Both the position numbers and the translations under genes were made by a program. Under the pieces are notes generated by a model. It worked only from the letters and a program-made list of their open reading frames with translations, made no database searches and was not told where the DNA came from. This document shows positions 25,149 to 35,415 of a DNA stretch of 64,000 nt, piece after piece (the stretch's first letter is position 1; the number at the start of each line of letters is the position of its first letter). The stretch is from Microbacterium flavescens (lineage in GTDB: Bacteria; Actinomycetota; Actinomycetes; Actinomycetales; Microbacteriaceae), in contig NZ_JAFIWA010000004.1 of NCBI RefSeq assembly GCF_018588945.1, forward strand, positions 272,927-336,926. The letters are read 5' to 3'.

Positions 25149-26786
25149 CTACTTCGTGAGCGGCGCGAAGCGGAACTTGAACGACGCGTCGAGGATGACC
25201 CCGTCGACGTCGGCTCCGGCGACGGCCACCTGCGCGCCCTGCAGCAGCGGCACGGTCGAGAGCAGCTCGGCCACACGGCCCTGGATGTCCTCGATCATCT
25301 GCGTGCGCGTGTCTGCGTCGGGCTCGACGGCCTGGCCGAGGATGAGCTCCTCGGTCTCGGCGTCGCTGAAGTGGTTGCCCAGGAAGTTCTCCGTGAGGAA
25401 GAACGGCGTGAGGTAGTTGTCGGCGTCGGAGTAGTCCGGGAACCAGCCGAGCTGGTAGGCCGGGTAGACGTCCGACGTGCGGTCCTCGGAGTACTGCACC
25501 CACTCGGTCGACTGGAGGTCGACGGTGAACAGGCCGCTCTCCTCGAGCTGAGACTTCACCATGGCGTACTCGTCACCCGACGAGGGGCCGTAGTGGTCGG
25601 GGCTGTACTGCAGGCTCAGCGCGACCGGAGTCTCGACGCCGGCAGCCTCGAGGCGTGCCGCGGCGGCGTCCACGTCGGGACCACCCTCGCCGTCGCCGTA
25701 GAGGCCCTTGAGCGCCTCGGTCGCACCGGCGAAGCCCTCGGGGACGAACGAGTAGAGCGGGGTGTACGTGCCCTTGTAGACCTGCTCCGAGATGGCCTCG
25801 CGGTCGACCAGGTCAGCCACGGCCTGACGGACGGCGAGTGCCTTGGCCTCGTCGGCCTCGGGCGTGGTGGCACCGTACGGCTGCGTGTTGAAGTTGAACA
25901 CGATGTAGCGGATCTCGCCGCCGGGGCCGTCGATGACCTGGACGTTGTCGTTGCCACTCAGGTCGTCCACGTCGGTGGCGGACAGGCTGCGGTATGCGAC
26001 GTCGACCTCGCCCTCCTGGACGGCGAGCTTGAGGTTCGACGACTCGGCGAAGTACGAGAGGATGACGCCCTCGTTGACCGGTGCGTCGAGCAGACCCTGG
26101 TAGTTCTCGTTCGGGGTGAACTCGACGGTCTTGTTGAAGTCCCACGCGGTGATCGCGTAGGGCCCGCCGAACGCGTTCGCGTCGACGATCTCGTCGTCGG
26201 GCGTCAGTGCGTCCGCGGCGAAGACCTCGTCATCGACGATGGCGCCGGGGAAGCTCGTGAGGATGAACGGGAAGACCTGGTCGTTCGCGGTCTTCAGGTT
26301 GAAGACCACAGTGGTCTCGTCGGGGGTGTCGATGCTCTCGAGGTTGTACAGCAGGCTCGAGGCGCCGTTCGGATCGGCGATCGCGATGTTGCGGTCGAAC
26401 GAGAACTTCACGTCGGACGACGTGAGCTCGTTGCCATTGGCCCAGGTGAGGCCCTCGGGCAGCGTGACCGTGTACTGGGTGGGCGAGGTGAACTCGGCCG
26501 ACTCCGCGAGGTCGGGAACGACCTCGTTGCTGTTGTAGTCGGTGTTGACGAGGTACGGGAAGACCTGCGTCTGGACGGCGAGCGACCCGTTGTCGTACGA
26601 ACCAGCGGGGTCGAGCGTGGTGACCTTGTCGGTGGTGCCGACGATGATGGGCTCGCCCGAGGCGTCGCCGTTGTCGTCGTCGCCGCCGCCGCCGGTGCTG
26701 GCGCAGCCGGCGAGGAGGATTGCCGAGGCTCCGAAGGCCCCGATCGCGAGGCCGAGACGGCCGCGCTTGCTGTGGTGCAGTGACAT
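25149..26786 (-). CDS. Peptide ABC transporter substrate-binding lipoprotein
   Basis: A 545-residue extracytoplasmic solute-binding protein of family 5 (DppA/OppA). ATG 26786 follows AGAGGTAG. The lipoprotein signal is SAILLAGCAS with the lipidated Cys near residue 29, then a Gly/Asp linker. Family 5 features are TVTLPEGLTWANGNELTSSDVKFSFDRN and FNTQPYGATTPEADEAKALAVRQAVADLVDR. The specificity (dipeptide, oligopeptide or other) is not readable. It is first in the operon SBP-DppB-DppC-ATPase; the 190-bp gap upstream to the CCA gene holds the promoter region and nothing else recognised. Confidence 0.95.
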   Translation of the reverse strand: MSLHHSKRGRLGLAIGAFGASAILLAGCASTGGGGDDDNGDASGEPIIVGTTDKVTTLDPAGSYDNGSLAVQTQVFPYLVNTDYNSNEVVPDLAESAEFTSPTQYTVTLPEGLTWANGNELTSSDVKFSFDRNIAIADPNGASSLLYNLESIDTPDETTVVFNLKTANDQVFPFILTSFPGAIVDDEVFAADALTPDDEIVDANAFGGPYAITAWDFNKTVEFTPNENYQGLLDAPVNEGVILSYFAESSNLKLAVQEGEVDVAYRSLSATDVDDLSGNDNVQVIDGPGGEIRYIVFNFNTQPYGATTPEADEAKALAVRQAVADLVDREAISEQVYKGTYTPLYSFVPEGFAGATEALKGLYGDGEGGPDVDAAAARLEAAGVETPVALSLQYSPDHYGPSSGDEYAMVKSQLEESGLFTVDLQSTEWVQYSEDRTSDVYPAYQLGWFPDYSDADNYLTPFFLTENFLGNHFSDAETEELILGQAVEPDADTRTQMIEDIQGRVAELLSTVPLLQGAQVAVAGADVDGVILDASFKFRFAPLTK

Positions 26787-26976
26787 AGTGCTACCTCTGC
26801 TGTGTAACGGGTCGGCCGCACCCAGGTGGCGCGGCCCTCGGGATATCCTCACCCCGCACTAGCCAAAGGGCAATCCGGTGAATGATTCGTAACGAGACTG
26901 AAACTCAACGAACTGGGCTGCCGAGTGCGCAGAATGCCCCGAAAGGGCCCCCTTCGCCGGGCCGAAGTGCACGAAG

Positions 26977-28404
26977 TCAGCCGCGGGCGGCCCACCACTC
27001 GAGCAGCCGGCGCTCGGCTTCTTCCTGGCCGACGACACCCTCGTCGAGGCGCAGGTCGAGCAGGTACCGGTACGCCTCGCCCACTTCGCGCCCGGGCGCG
27101 ATGCCCAGCACCTCCTGGATGCGATTTCCGTCGAGCTCGGGGCGCATCGAGGCGAGCTCCTCCTGCGCCGACAGCTCGGCGATGCGCCGCTCGATGTCGT
27201 CGTACGCGCGGGAGAGACGGCCCGCCTTCTTGACATTGCGCGTCGTCACGTCGGCCCGCGTGATGATGTGCAGACGTTCGAGCTCGGCTCCCGCGTCGCG
27301 CACGTACCGCCGCACGGCGGAGTCGGTCCACGTGCCCTCGGCATAGCCGAAGAACCGCAGGTGCAGCTCGATGAGCCGCGTGACGACGCCGATGGTGTCG
27401 GTGTCGAACCGCAGCGCCTGCAGCCGCTTGCGCGCGAGCCGCCCGCCCTTGATGTCGTGGTGATAGAACGTGACGCCGCCGCCAGGCTCGAGCCGCCGGG
27501 TCGCGGGCTTGCCGATGTCGTGCAGCAGGGCGGCGAGCCGCAGCGGCACGTCGGGTGCGGTATCCGGATTCCTGGTCTTCTCGAGGTCGATGGCCTGACG
27601 CAGCACCGTCAGCGAGTGCTCGTAGACGTCCTTGTGGTGGTGGTGCTCGTCGACCTCGAGCTGCAGGGCAGGGATCTCGGGGAGGAACTGATCCATGAGC
27701 CCCGTCTCGACGAGGAGACGGATGCCGCGCACCGGGTCATCGGTCTGGAGCAGGCGGACGAGCTCGCTCTGGATCCGCTCGGGGCTGACGATCGAGAGCG
27801 TCTCGCGCAGCTCCGCCATCGCGTCGGCCGTCGCCGGGTCGACCTCGAAGCCGAGCTGCGACGCGAAGCGTGCGGCACGCAGCATCCGGAGCGGATCGTC
27901 GCCGAAGCTCACCGACGGATCGGCGGGCGTGCGCAGGCGCTGCGCGACGAGGTCTTCGACCCCGCCGGTGGGGTCGACCAGTGTGCGGGCAGGCACTCGC
28001 AGCGCCATCGAGTTGACGGTGAAGTCGCGGCGCGCGAGGTCGCCCTCGAGCGTGTCGCCGAACTCCACGGTGGGCTTGCGCGTCACGCCGTCGTAGCTGT
28101 CGGCGCGGTACGTCGTGATCTCGACCTGCTCGCCGGCGACCTTGGCGCCGATGGTGCCGAAGGCGCGCCCGATGTCCCACTGCGCGGTGCTGATCGGCTT
28201 GACGATGCGCAGGATCTGGTCGGGGAGCGCGTCGGTCGTGAAGTCGAGATCGTTGGTCGTGCGTCCGAGCAGCGCGTCGCGCACCGGACCGCCGACGATG
28301 GCCAGGTCGTGCCCGGCGGCGGCGAAGGCGTCGGCGAGCGTCGAGACGACGGGAGACTCGGCGAGCGCGCCGAGGCGCGCGATGCCCTCGGCCATGTTGA
28401 GCAT
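26977..28404 (-). CDS. CCA tRNA nucleotidyltransferase
   Basis: Adds or repairs the 3' CCA end of tRNAs; the tRNA-Ile in this window, whose CCA is not encoded, needs it. It has 475 residues from ATG 28404 (MLNMAEGIARLG); 28395 is an alternative. Nucleotidyltransferase motifs: IVGGPVRDALLGR and NDLDFTTDA, then RRDFTVNSMAL, the RMLRAARFASQLGF tRNA-binding helices, and an HD domain (LAALLHDIGKPATR). The HD-bearing length fits the actinobacterial class II CCA enzyme (PcnA/Cca). Confidence 0.95.
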   Translation of the reverse strand: MLNMAEGIARLGALAESPVVSTLADAFAAAGHDLAIVGGPVRDALLGRTTNDLDFTTDALPDQILRIVKPISTAQWDIGRAFGTIGAKVAGEQVEITTYRADSYDGVTRKPTVEFGDTLEGDLARRDFTVNSMALRVPARTLVDPTGGVEDLVAQRLRTPADPSVSFGDDPLRMLRAARFASQLGFEVDPATADAMAELRETLSIVSPERIQSELVRLLQTDDPVRGIRLLVETGLMDQFLPEIPALQLEVDEHHHHKDVYEHSLTVLRQAIDLEKTRNPDTAPDVPLRLAALLHDIGKPATRRLEPGGGVTFYHHDIKGGRLARKRLQALRFDTDTIGVVTRLIELHLRFFGYAEGTWTDSAVRRYVRDAGAELERLHIITRADVTTRNVKKAGRLSRAYDDIERRIAELSAQEELASMRPELDGNRIQEVLGIAPGREVGEAYRYLLDLRLDEGVVGQEEAERRLLEWWAARG

Positions 28405-28448
28405 GGGATTCAGCCTACCGACGGTGATACCCCCGGTTTCGCGGCGGG

Positions 28449-29978
28449 CTACGCGAAGCGCAGGAACCCGGTGAACGTCAGCTCGCGCACCCTCGGAAGG
28501 AGATCCGCGCGCAGGGCCGCGGCATCCGCTTCGAGCAGTTCGGCGATCGCGTCGATCAGCACCCCCACCGGCAAGTCGCCGTCGCACGCCCCGACCAGGG
28601 CAGCGAGCCCGGGATCCACGCCGAGGGCACGGCCGAAACCGCCGCCCTGACGCAGTTCGATGACGGTCGGATCCTCCTGGCCGGGAATGTGATGGCGGGC
28701 TTCGGTGACATCGGGCGCGACGGCCAGGACGGAGGCCGCGAGCGCGTGGTCGTCGAGCACGGCGAGACGGTCGTGGGCGGCGAGCGCCTCCGCGAGGTGG
28801 GCGCCGAGGCCCTCGCCGGGCAGCGCCTGGTGGAGCGACTCGAAGCGCCGCAGAGTCGGCTCGCCCGCCGCCGGGCGGCGCAGCAGCAGGTAGCCGAAGC
28901 CGACCTCGGTGACCTCGCGCGCGATGAAGTCATCGAGCCAGGCGTCGATCAGCCGCGAGAATCCGGCGGTCCCCGGCAGGGTGCCGCCATCGCGCACCCA
29001 GAGCTCCGCGTAGGACAGCGGGTCGAGGCTCTCGCGCTCGACCACCCACGCATCGAGCGGCACAGCGGATGCCTCGACCCAGGCGCGCACGCGCTGGAGT
29101 CCCGGCTCTCCGGCCCGCGTCTCCCAGTTGCCGAGCAGCTGCGCGATCCCGCCGGGCTCGAGGTGATCGCCGACGCCGCGCACGAACGCCCCGACGACGT
29201 CGTCGCCCTCCATGCCGCCGTCGCGGTACTCGTACGCCGGAACGTCCGCGACCCGCGGCGTGATGACGAACGGCGGATTCGACACGACCCGGTCGAAACG
29301 CTCGCCGGCGACGGGCTCGAACAGGCTGCCGAGTCGCACCTCGATCCCGTCGACGCGGTTCAGCAGCGCGTTCAGCCGTGTGAAGGCCAGCGCCCGCGGG
29401 GAGATGTCGGTCGCGACGACGTGATCGACGCTGCGACGGGCCCGCAGCGCCTGGATGCCGCAGCCGGCGCCGATGTCGAGTCCCCGCCGGGCGGGCGTGG
29501 GCAGCTGCAGCGCCGCAAGGGTCAGCGACGCCCCGCCGACGCCGAGCACGTGGTCCTCCGGCAGCGGCCCGCCCAGCGCGGCCTCGTCGAGGTCGCTGGC
29601 GATCCACCACTGGCTCCCGCCGTCCGACGCCGATGCGTCGGCATAGGACTGCGGGCGCACCACGGCCAGGGGCCCGACGTCGCCGTCCGCGGCCTCGACG
29701 AGTCCGAGCCGCGCGAGTCCGTCGACGCCGGTGCGAGGAAGGGCGAGGGAGACGGATGCCTCGGCCTGCGGCATCCCGAGCATGAAGAGTCGTCCGAGCA
29801 CCGCGATGGCGTCGTCGCGCGCGCCGAGCGCGCGGTCGGCCGGGGCGCGCAGTCCTCGCGCAATGGCGTCGTCGGCCGCGTCGCCCCACGCCTCGCGCAG
29901 CGCTTCGGCGGTGTAGCCCGCGTCGCGCAGGTCGTCGGCCAGCTCGCGGCAGAGGGCGGGATCCGGTTCGGGAAGCAC
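28449..29978 (-). CDS. SAM-dependent methyltransferase, N5-glutamine/adenine type
   Basis: A 509-residue protein. GTG 29978 (VLPEPDPALCRELADD) is chosen; the open frame upstream to 30224 runs through the divergent promoter. An N-terminal helical domain (residues 1-150) precedes a class I methyltransferase core with GLDIGAGCGIQALRA (SAM-binding motif I) and VVSNPPFVITP, the NPPF motif of enzymes that methylate amino groups on glutamine or nucleobases. A C-terminal region of about 150 residues (LRRFESLHQALPGEGL) is extra. PrmC/RlmG-like is possible; the substrate is unknown. It lies divergent from the DUF6049 gene. Confidence 0.85.
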   Translation of the reverse strand: MLPEPDPALCRELADDLRDAGYTAEALREAWGDAADDAIARGLRAPADRALGARDDAIAVLGRLFMLGMPQAEASVSLALPRTGVDGLARLGLVEAADGDVGPLAVVRPQSYADASASDGGSQWWIASDLDEAALGGPLPEDHVLGVGGASLTLAALQLPTPARRGLDIGAGCGIQALRARRSVDHVVATDISPRALAFTRLNALLNRVDGIEVRLGSLFEPVAGERFDRVVSNPPFVITPRVADVPAYEYRDGGMEGDDVVGAFVRGVGDHLEPGGIAQLLGNWETRAGEPGLQRVRAWVEASAVPLDAWVVERESLDPLSYAELWVRDGGTLPGTAGFSRLIDAWLDDFIAREVTEVGFGYLLLRRPAAGEPTLRRFESLHQALPGEGLGAHLAEALAAHDRLAVLDDHALAASVLAVAPDVTEARHHIPGQEDPTVIELRQGGGFGRALGVDPGLAALVGACDGDLPVGVLIDAIAELLEADAAALRADLLPRVRELTFTGFLRFA

Positions 29979-30097
29979 GCGTCCATTCAACCGTGCGTCG
30001 CCGCGCGGCGCCCGGGTACCGGAACCTCGGAGGGTGCGACCGTAGAATCTGACTCGATCGTGCGGTCCGGACATCGCACAGGAGCGAACCACACAGG

Positions 30098-32281
30098 ATG
30101 ACCGTGATCCCCCCGGGAAGGCCCGCCCGTCGCCGCGCCCCGCGCGCCGCCGCGGTCGTCGTGGCGATCCTGACGGCCCTGGCCGTGCTCGCGCCGGGAG
30201 GTGCGTTCGCCGACACGCCCACACCGTCGCCGACGCCCACCCCGCCGATCCCGGCCGGCACGACCGCGTTCACCCTGACCCCGATCTCGAACGGCATCGT
30301 CCGGTCCGGCGAACCGCTGGTCGTGTCGCTCACCCTGCAGAACGAGACGCTTTCGCCGACCGCGCCCGCCACCGCGACGCTGTCGCTCGGGCGCCGGGCG
30401 CTGGCCGACCGCACCGCGCTCACCGCCTGGCTCGACGGGGAGGAAGCGGGTGTGACGACGGAGCCCGTCGCCACCGCGCCGCTGGAATCCGTCCCCGCCG
30501 GCTCGTCGCGGGTCGCCGCGGCACGTGTCGAGGCGACGGACGCCGCCCTCCGTGGGCTCGCGCCCGGCGTGTACCCGCTGCGTGCGACCTATGCCGCCCC
30601 GTCGGGGACCGTGACGTCGACGAGCGCGATCATCGTTCCCCCGACCGACGGCGACGAGGTGGGCATCGGGGTGCTCGTGCCCATCACCGTCGGCCCGCTC
30701 GGCGCGGGGCTTCTCAGCGCCGAGGAGCTCGGCACCCTGACCGAGCCCGGCGGCGCCCTCACCGCGCAGCTCGACGGGGTCGAGGGAACGACGGCGATCC
30801 TCGCGGTCGACCCCGCCATCCCCGCGGCCATCCGAGTGCTCGGCACCGCCGCGCCCGTCACCGCCACCGAATGGCTCGAGCGCCTGGACGCGCTTCCCAA
30901 CTCCCGGTTCGCCCTGCAGTTCGGCGACGCGGACGTCGTTCCGCAGATCGAGTCCGGCCTGGCCCGCCCGCTCGCACCGACCTCGCTCCGCGCCTACATG
31001 GATCCGGCGGACTTCGTGCCCGAGGCGGACCCCACGCCCGAGCCGACCCCGACGCCGACTCCGACCGAGGTGGTCGACCCCGCGGCCCCGGTCTACCCGA
31101 CGCTTGGCGAGCTGCTCGACATCGGCACGGGCTCCCGCGCCGCGGTCTACTGGCCCGTCGCCGGCACCGCAGGACCCGCCGTTGTGGAAGGGCTCGGCGA
31201 GATCCGCATCGACGACCAGGCGTCCCTGACGCTGATCTCGTCCGACTCGACCACCGCGGGTCGCGCAGGCCAGACCGTCCCCGCACACGGCCGCGCCGGC
31301 GAGGCGGAGGTGCTCGTCTACGACGCCGACGTCAGTGACGCGCTCGCGACGGCGTCCGGCCTCGAGGAGCCCCCGTTGCGCGGCGCCGCGCTGGCGGAGG
31401 CGACGGCCTACCTCGCCTTCGCGGCGGCCGAGACCGACGGAGCGCCGCTCCTGGTGAGCCTGGGCCGCGACCTCGACCGCTCCCGGGTGGCCATCGGCGC
31501 GACGATCGGCGCCGCCACCACCGCGCCCGACGTCACCCCGTTCACCCTCGGCGGGCTGGCCAACTCGGCCGTGCGCGAGGTCGAGATCGAGGACGCCCCC
31601 GAAGAGCCGGAGCGGGCGGCCGCGGCATCCGCTCTCCTCGAGGAGGAGGGCGAGCTCGCACGGTTCGCGACGATCCTCGACGACACGAGCCTCATCACCG
31701 GGCCGCAGCGGGCGGAGATCCTCCAGCTGCTCGGGATCGGCTGGCTCGCCGACGACGCCGCCTGGACGGAGGCGATTGACGAGCACCGTGCCGCGACCGT
31801 CACCACGCTCGACTCGGTCGGACTCGTGCCGACGAGCGCCATCAACCTCTTCGGCTCCAACGTGGGACTGCGGTTCTGGGTGCGCAACGACCTGCCCTAC
31901 CCCGTGAACCTCGTGCTCTACGTCACGCCCGACAACCTGCGGCTCAACGTGCAGCGAGCCAATCCGCTGGTGGCCCCGGCCGGCAGCAACAGTCGCGTGG
32001 AGGTCCCCGTGCAGGCGCGCGTCGGCAACGGCGAGGTCACCCTCGACCTGCAGCTGCGCAGCCGGGCGAGCGTCGCGATCGGCGATCCCGAGTCGGTCGA
32101 GGTGAACGTGCGTGCCGAATGGGAGAGCTTCGGACTCGCCGCCCTCGGAGTGGTCGTCGGCGGGCTCCTGCTGCTCGGCGTCGTCCGCACGGTGCTGAAG
32201 CTGCGCGCCCGTCGGCGAGGAGCGGATGCCACGGCCGAGGAGCCCGCGGCTGAACAGCCTCCCTCGGAGGAGACCTCGTGA
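30098..32281 (+). CDS. DUF6049 family secreted/membrane-anchored protein
   Basis: A 727-residue protein with a signal peptide (VVVAILTALAVLAPGGAFA, residues about 21-39), a Thr/Pro linker, a large extracytoplasmic part with beta-domain features and a C-terminal transmembrane helix (LAALGVVVGGLLLLGVVRTV), then a short basic and acidic tail. Proteins of this type occur directly before murJ in actinobacteria and are thought to assist envelope or lipid II transport, although function is not established. It overlaps murJ by 4 bp (ATG start 30098), so the two are co-translated. Confidence 0.85.
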   Translation: MTVIPPGRPARRRAPRAAAVVVAILTALAVLAPGGAFADTPTPSPTPTPPIPAGTTAFTLTPISNGIVRSGEPLVVSLTLQNETLSPTAPATATLSLGRRALADRTALTAWLDGEEAGVTTEPVATAPLESVPAGSSRVAAARVEATDAALRGLAPGVYPLRATYAAPSGTVTSTSAIIVPPTDGDEVGIGVLVPITVGPLGAGLLSAEELGTLTEPGGALTAQLDGVEGTTAILAVDPAIPAAIRVLGTAAPVTATEWLERLDALPNSRFALQFGDADVVPQIESGLARPLAPTSLRAYMDPADFVPEADPTPEPTPTPTPTEVVDPAAPVYPTLGELLDIGTGSRAAVYWPVAGTAGPAVVEGLGEIRIDDQASLTLISSDSTTAGRAGQTVPAHGRAGEAEVLVYDADVSDALATASGLEEPPLRGAALAEATAYLAFAAAETDGAPLLVSLGRDLDRSRVAIGATIGAATTAPDVTPFTLGGLANSAVREVEIEDAPEEPERAAAASALLEEEGELARFATILDDTSLITGPQRAEILQLLGIGWLADDAAWTEAIDEHRAATVTTLDSVGLVPTSAINLFGSNVGLRFWVRNDLPYPVNLVLYVTPDNLRLNVQRANPLVAPAGSNSRVEVPVQARVGNGEVTLDLQLRSRASVAIGDPESVEVNVRAEWESFGLAALGVVVGGLLLLGVVRTVLKLRARRRGADATAEEPAAEQPPSEETS

Positions 32282-33888
32282 GCGTCGCACGGGCCAGCGC
32301 GCTGATCGGGGCGGGCACGATCGTCTCCCGGGTCACGGGACTTCTGCGCACGATCGTTCTCGTGTGGGCCGTCGGCGCCACGACAGCCGGCGGAAACGCC
32401 TTCGCCGTCGCCAACCAGCTGCCCAACAACATCTACGCGATCATCTCGACGGGCCTGCTCAGCGCCGTCGTCGTGCCGCAGATCGTCAAGGCCGCCGCCC
32501 ACGATGACGGCGGCAGAGCGTTCGTTTCCAAGCTGTTCACCCTCGGCACGGTGGTGCTGCTGGGCACGGCCGCACTCGCGACCCTCGCGGCGCCGTGGCT
32601 GGTCGCGCTCTACGCGCCGGACTACGAGCCCGCTCAGCAGGCCCTCGCAACGGCGTTCGCGTACTGGTGCCTGCCCCAGATCCTCTTCTACGGCCTCTTC
32701 GCGCTCGTGGGCGAGTCGTTGAACGCTCGCCGGGTCTACGGCCCCTACACGTGGGCGCCGATCGTCAACAACGTCGTCTCGATCGCCGGCTTCCTCGTCT
32801 TCATCTGGCTCTTCGGCGCCGGTGCGACGTCGACCCAGTGGACGCCCGAGATGATCGCCGTCCTGGCGGGGACGGCGACCCTGGGAATCGTCGTCCAGAC
32901 CGGCATCCTGTTCCTGTTCTGGCGCCGTACCGGCCTGCACGTGCGTCCCGACTTCCGCTGGCGCGGCGTGGGACTCGGCCAGATCGGGAGGCTCGCGGGC
33001 TGGACCTTCCTCATGGTCGTCGCGGGGCAGCTCGCCGGCATCGTCCAGTCGCGCGTGATGTCGCAGATCCCCGAGGGCGATCCCGGATTCTTCGTCGCCG
33101 GCAACGCCTGGCTGATCTTCATGCTCCCGTACTCGATCATCGTGCTGTCGATCGGGACGCCCTACTTCACGCAGTTGAGCGAGCACGCCGGTGCCGGCCG
33201 CGATGACGAGGTCCGCGCGGACATAGGGCGCAGCATCCGCACCCTCGGTCTCTTCATCGTGGCCGCGACAGCCGCCCTGGCGGTCGCGGCGATCCCGATG
33301 TCGCGCATCTTCACCAACTCGCGCGAAGAGGCCGTCGGCGCCGCCGGCGTGCTGCTCTGCTACCTCGTCAGCCTCATCCCGCTGGCCGTGCTCTTCGTGA
33401 TCCAGCGCACGTTCTACGCCTACGACGACACCCGCACGCCGTTCTTCTTCACGCTCGGGCAGTGCGTCATCGTGGTGCTGACGGCGCTGCTCGCCTCGTG
33501 GGCCGCCGACGCTGACGTCATCGGCATGGGACAGCTCGCCGCGGCCGTGGCACTCGGCCAGTCCTTCGCGAGCGTGTGCCAGGTCATCGTCGCCACGTGG
33601 CTGCTGCAACGGCGCCTCGGCGGGCTGCGGATCGGGTCGTGGATGCTGTCACTCGGCCGCTTCGCCCTGGCCGCGGTGCCCGCCGCCGGCGCCGGCTGGC
33701 TCACCTTCCAGCTGCTGGGCGGCGCGGACGGATGGACGGTCTCGGACAAGATCCTCGGCGTGCTCGGATCGGCCGTGATCGGCGCGGTGGTGCTCCTCGT
33801 CTACGTCGCGTTCCTCGCCCTCCTGCGCGCACCGGAGCTGTCGGCGGCGACCGCCCTCGCCAAGCGGGTCCTGCCCGGCAGGCGCTGA
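32278..33888 (+). CDS. murJ: Lipid II flippase MurJ (MviN)
   Basis: MurJ moves lipid II, the peptidoglycan precursor, across the membrane. It has 536 residues and about 14 membrane helices. The N-terminal segment ALIGAGTIVSRVTGLLRTIVL and NAFAVANQLPNNIYAIISTG are the MurJ/MviN signature, with charged Arg residues in helices 1-2. Later PYSIIVLSIGTPYFTQLSEHA and IQRTFYAYDDTRTPFFFTL match the family. In Mycobacterium, MurJ is regulated by PknB phosphorylation; here the window encodes a PASTA kinase. The GTG start overlaps DUF6049 by 4 bp. Confidence 0.95.
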   Translation: MSVARASALIGAGTIVSRVTGLLRTIVLVWAVGATTAGGNAFAVANQLPNNIYAIISTGLLSAVVVPQIVKAAAHDDGGRAFVSKLFTLGTVVLLGTAALATLAAPWLVALYAPDYEPAQQALATAFAYWCLPQILFYGLFALVGESLNARRVYGPYTWAPIVNNVVSIAGFLVFIWLFGAGATSTQWTPEMIAVLAGTATLGIVVQTGILFLFWRRTGLHVRPDFRWRGVGLGQIGRLAGWTFLMVVAGQLAGIVQSRVMSQIPEGDPGFFVAGNAWLIFMLPYSIIVLSIGTPYFTQLSEHAGAGRDDEVRADIGRSIRTLGLFIVAATAALAVAAIPMSRIFTNSREEAVGAAGVLLCYLVSLIPLAVLFVIQRTFYAYDDTRTPFFFTLGQCVIVVLTALLASWAADADVIGMGQLAAAVALGQSFASVCQVIVATWLLQRRLGGLRIGSWMLSLGRFALAAVPAAGAGWLTFQLLGGADGWTVSDKILGVLGSAVIGAVVLLVYVAFLALLRAPELSAATALAKRVLPGRR

Positions 33889-33996
33889 CCGCCCGGCTCG
33901 GCGCCAGGCCGCCGACGACCGTCGCGGCGGAATGCCGCGCGGTTACCATGTGTTGAGGTGTACGGGGCCGAAGTGCCCTCGACAGAAGGGGTCGCA

Positions 33997-34995
33997 GTGC
34001 GTCACGTCATCATCATCGGTTCAGGTCCTGCGGGCTATACGGCAGCGATCTACGCGGCGCGGGCGAACCTGGAGCCCCTGCTGATCGCCAGTTCGGTCGA
34101 GGCCGGCGGCGACCTGATGACCACCACCGATGTGGAGAACTTCCCCGGATTCCCGGAGGGCATCCAGGGTCCCGACCTCATGACCCGTATGCAGGAGCAG
34201 GCGGAGCGGTTCGGCACCGAGGTGCTGTTCGACGACGTCGTCTCCCTCGAGCTGGACGGCCCCGTCAAGAAGGTCACCCTGGGCAGCGGCACGGTGCACG
34301 AGGCGCGCTCGGTCGTGTACGCGACCGGCTCCGCGCACCGCAAGATCGGCATCGAGGGCGAAGAGCGGCTGTCGGGTCGCGGCGTGTCCTACTGCGCGAC
34401 GTGCGACGGCTTCTTCTTCCGGGAGCGGGTCATCGCCGTCGTCGGCGGTGGCGACTCCGCGATGGAGGAGGCGACCTTCCTGACCAAGTTCGCCTCGAAG
34501 GTGTACGTCATCCACCGCCGTGACGAGCTGCGCGCCTCGAAGATCATGCAGGAGCGCGCGTTCGCCAACGAGAAGATCGAGTTCGTCTGGAACAGCGAGG
34601 TCGTCGACGTCCTCGGCGATGACGCCGTCACCGGCGTTGTCCTCGAGAACACGGTCGACGGCACGCGCAGCGACCTCGCGCTCGACGGGCTGTTCGTCGC
34701 CATCGGCAACGACCCTCGCACGCACCTCGTGCACGACAAGCTCGAGCTCACCCCGGAAGGCACCATCTGGGTCGACGGCCGGTCGTCCCGCACGTCGGTC
34801 TCGGGTGTGTTCGCCGCCGGAGACGTCATCGACCCCACCTACCGGCAGGCCGTGACCGCAGCCGGCAGCGGCACCGTCGCGGCGCTGGACGTGGAGCACT
34901 ACCTCGCCTCGCTCGGCGAGGCCGGCGCGCCCGACGTGGTGGGCGACCAGATCGAGGGCCTCCCCGAGGCCGATCCCGAGCAGACCGCAGCCTGA
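33997..34995 (+). CDS. trxB: Thioredoxin-disulfide reductase
   Basis: NADPH-dependent flavoenzyme that reduces thioredoxin. It has 332 residues from GTG 33997 (VRHVIIIGSGPAG), which follows AGAAGGGG; the ORF could begin at 33958 without a ribosome site. FAD motif GSGPAGYTAAIYAARA, redox pair Cys133-Ala-Thr-Cys136 (SYCATCDGFF), NADPH motif VVGGGDSAMEEA, and C-terminal GVFAAGDVIDPTYRQAVTAAG. trxA lies 81 bp downstream, so the pair likely forms one unit. Confidence 0.97.
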   Translation: MRHVIIIGSGPAGYTAAIYAARANLEPLLIASSVEAGGDLMTTTDVENFPGFPEGIQGPDLMTRMQEQAERFGTEVLFDDVVSLELDGPVKKVTLGSGTVHEARSVVYATGSAHRKIGIEGEERLSGRGVSYCATCDGFFFRERVIAVVGGGDSAMEEATFLTKFASKVYVIHRRDELRASKIMQERAFANEKIEFVWNSEVVDVLGDDAVTGVVLENTVDGTRSDLALDGLFVAIGNDPRTHLVHDKLELTPEGTIWVDGRSSRTSVSGVFAAGDVIDPTYRQAVTAAGSGTVAALDVEHYLASLGEAGAPDVVGDQIEGLPEADPEQTAA

Positions 34996-35076
34996 CCGCG
35001 CCGCACCTCGCGGCGGAACAATACCGGCGCGCGGTGCGTTCGACACCATGAACGACTTCCACCTGAAGGAGACAAC

Positions 35077-35400
35077 ATGACCGCCAAGGCGACGACGTCT
35101 GCCACGTTCGACCAGGACGTGCTCCAGGCCGAAGGACCCGTGCTCGTGGACTTCTGGGCTGAATGGTGCGGTCCCTGCCGCATGGTCTCGCCCATCCTCG
35201 ACCAGATCCAGTCGGAGCACCCCGACAAGCTCACGATCCTGAAGCTCAACGTCGACGAGAACCCCGACCTCGCCATGAAGTACCAGATCACGTCGATCCC
35301 GGCGATGAAGGTGTTCAACAAGGGCCAGGTCGAGACCACGATCATCGGCGCCAAGCCGAAGTTCGCTCTCGAGAAGGACCTCGAGGCGTACATCGCCTGA
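35077..35400 (+). CDS. trxA: Thioredoxin
   Basis: A 107-residue disulfide reductase, reduced by TrxB encoded just upstream. The active site is WCGPC with Cys31 and Cys34, in VLVDFWAEWCGPCRM; the cis-Pro is in TSIPAMKVFNKGQ. ATG 35077 follows AAGGAGA. A rho-independent terminator lies 15 bp after the stop. Confidence 0.97.
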   Translation: MTAKATTSATFDQDVLQAEGPVLVDFWAEWCGPCRMVSPILDQIQSEHPDKLTILKLNVDENPDLAMKYQITSIPAMKVFNKGQVETTIIGAKPKFALEKDLEAYIA

Positions 35401-35415
35401 GCCGCCCCTCGCCGA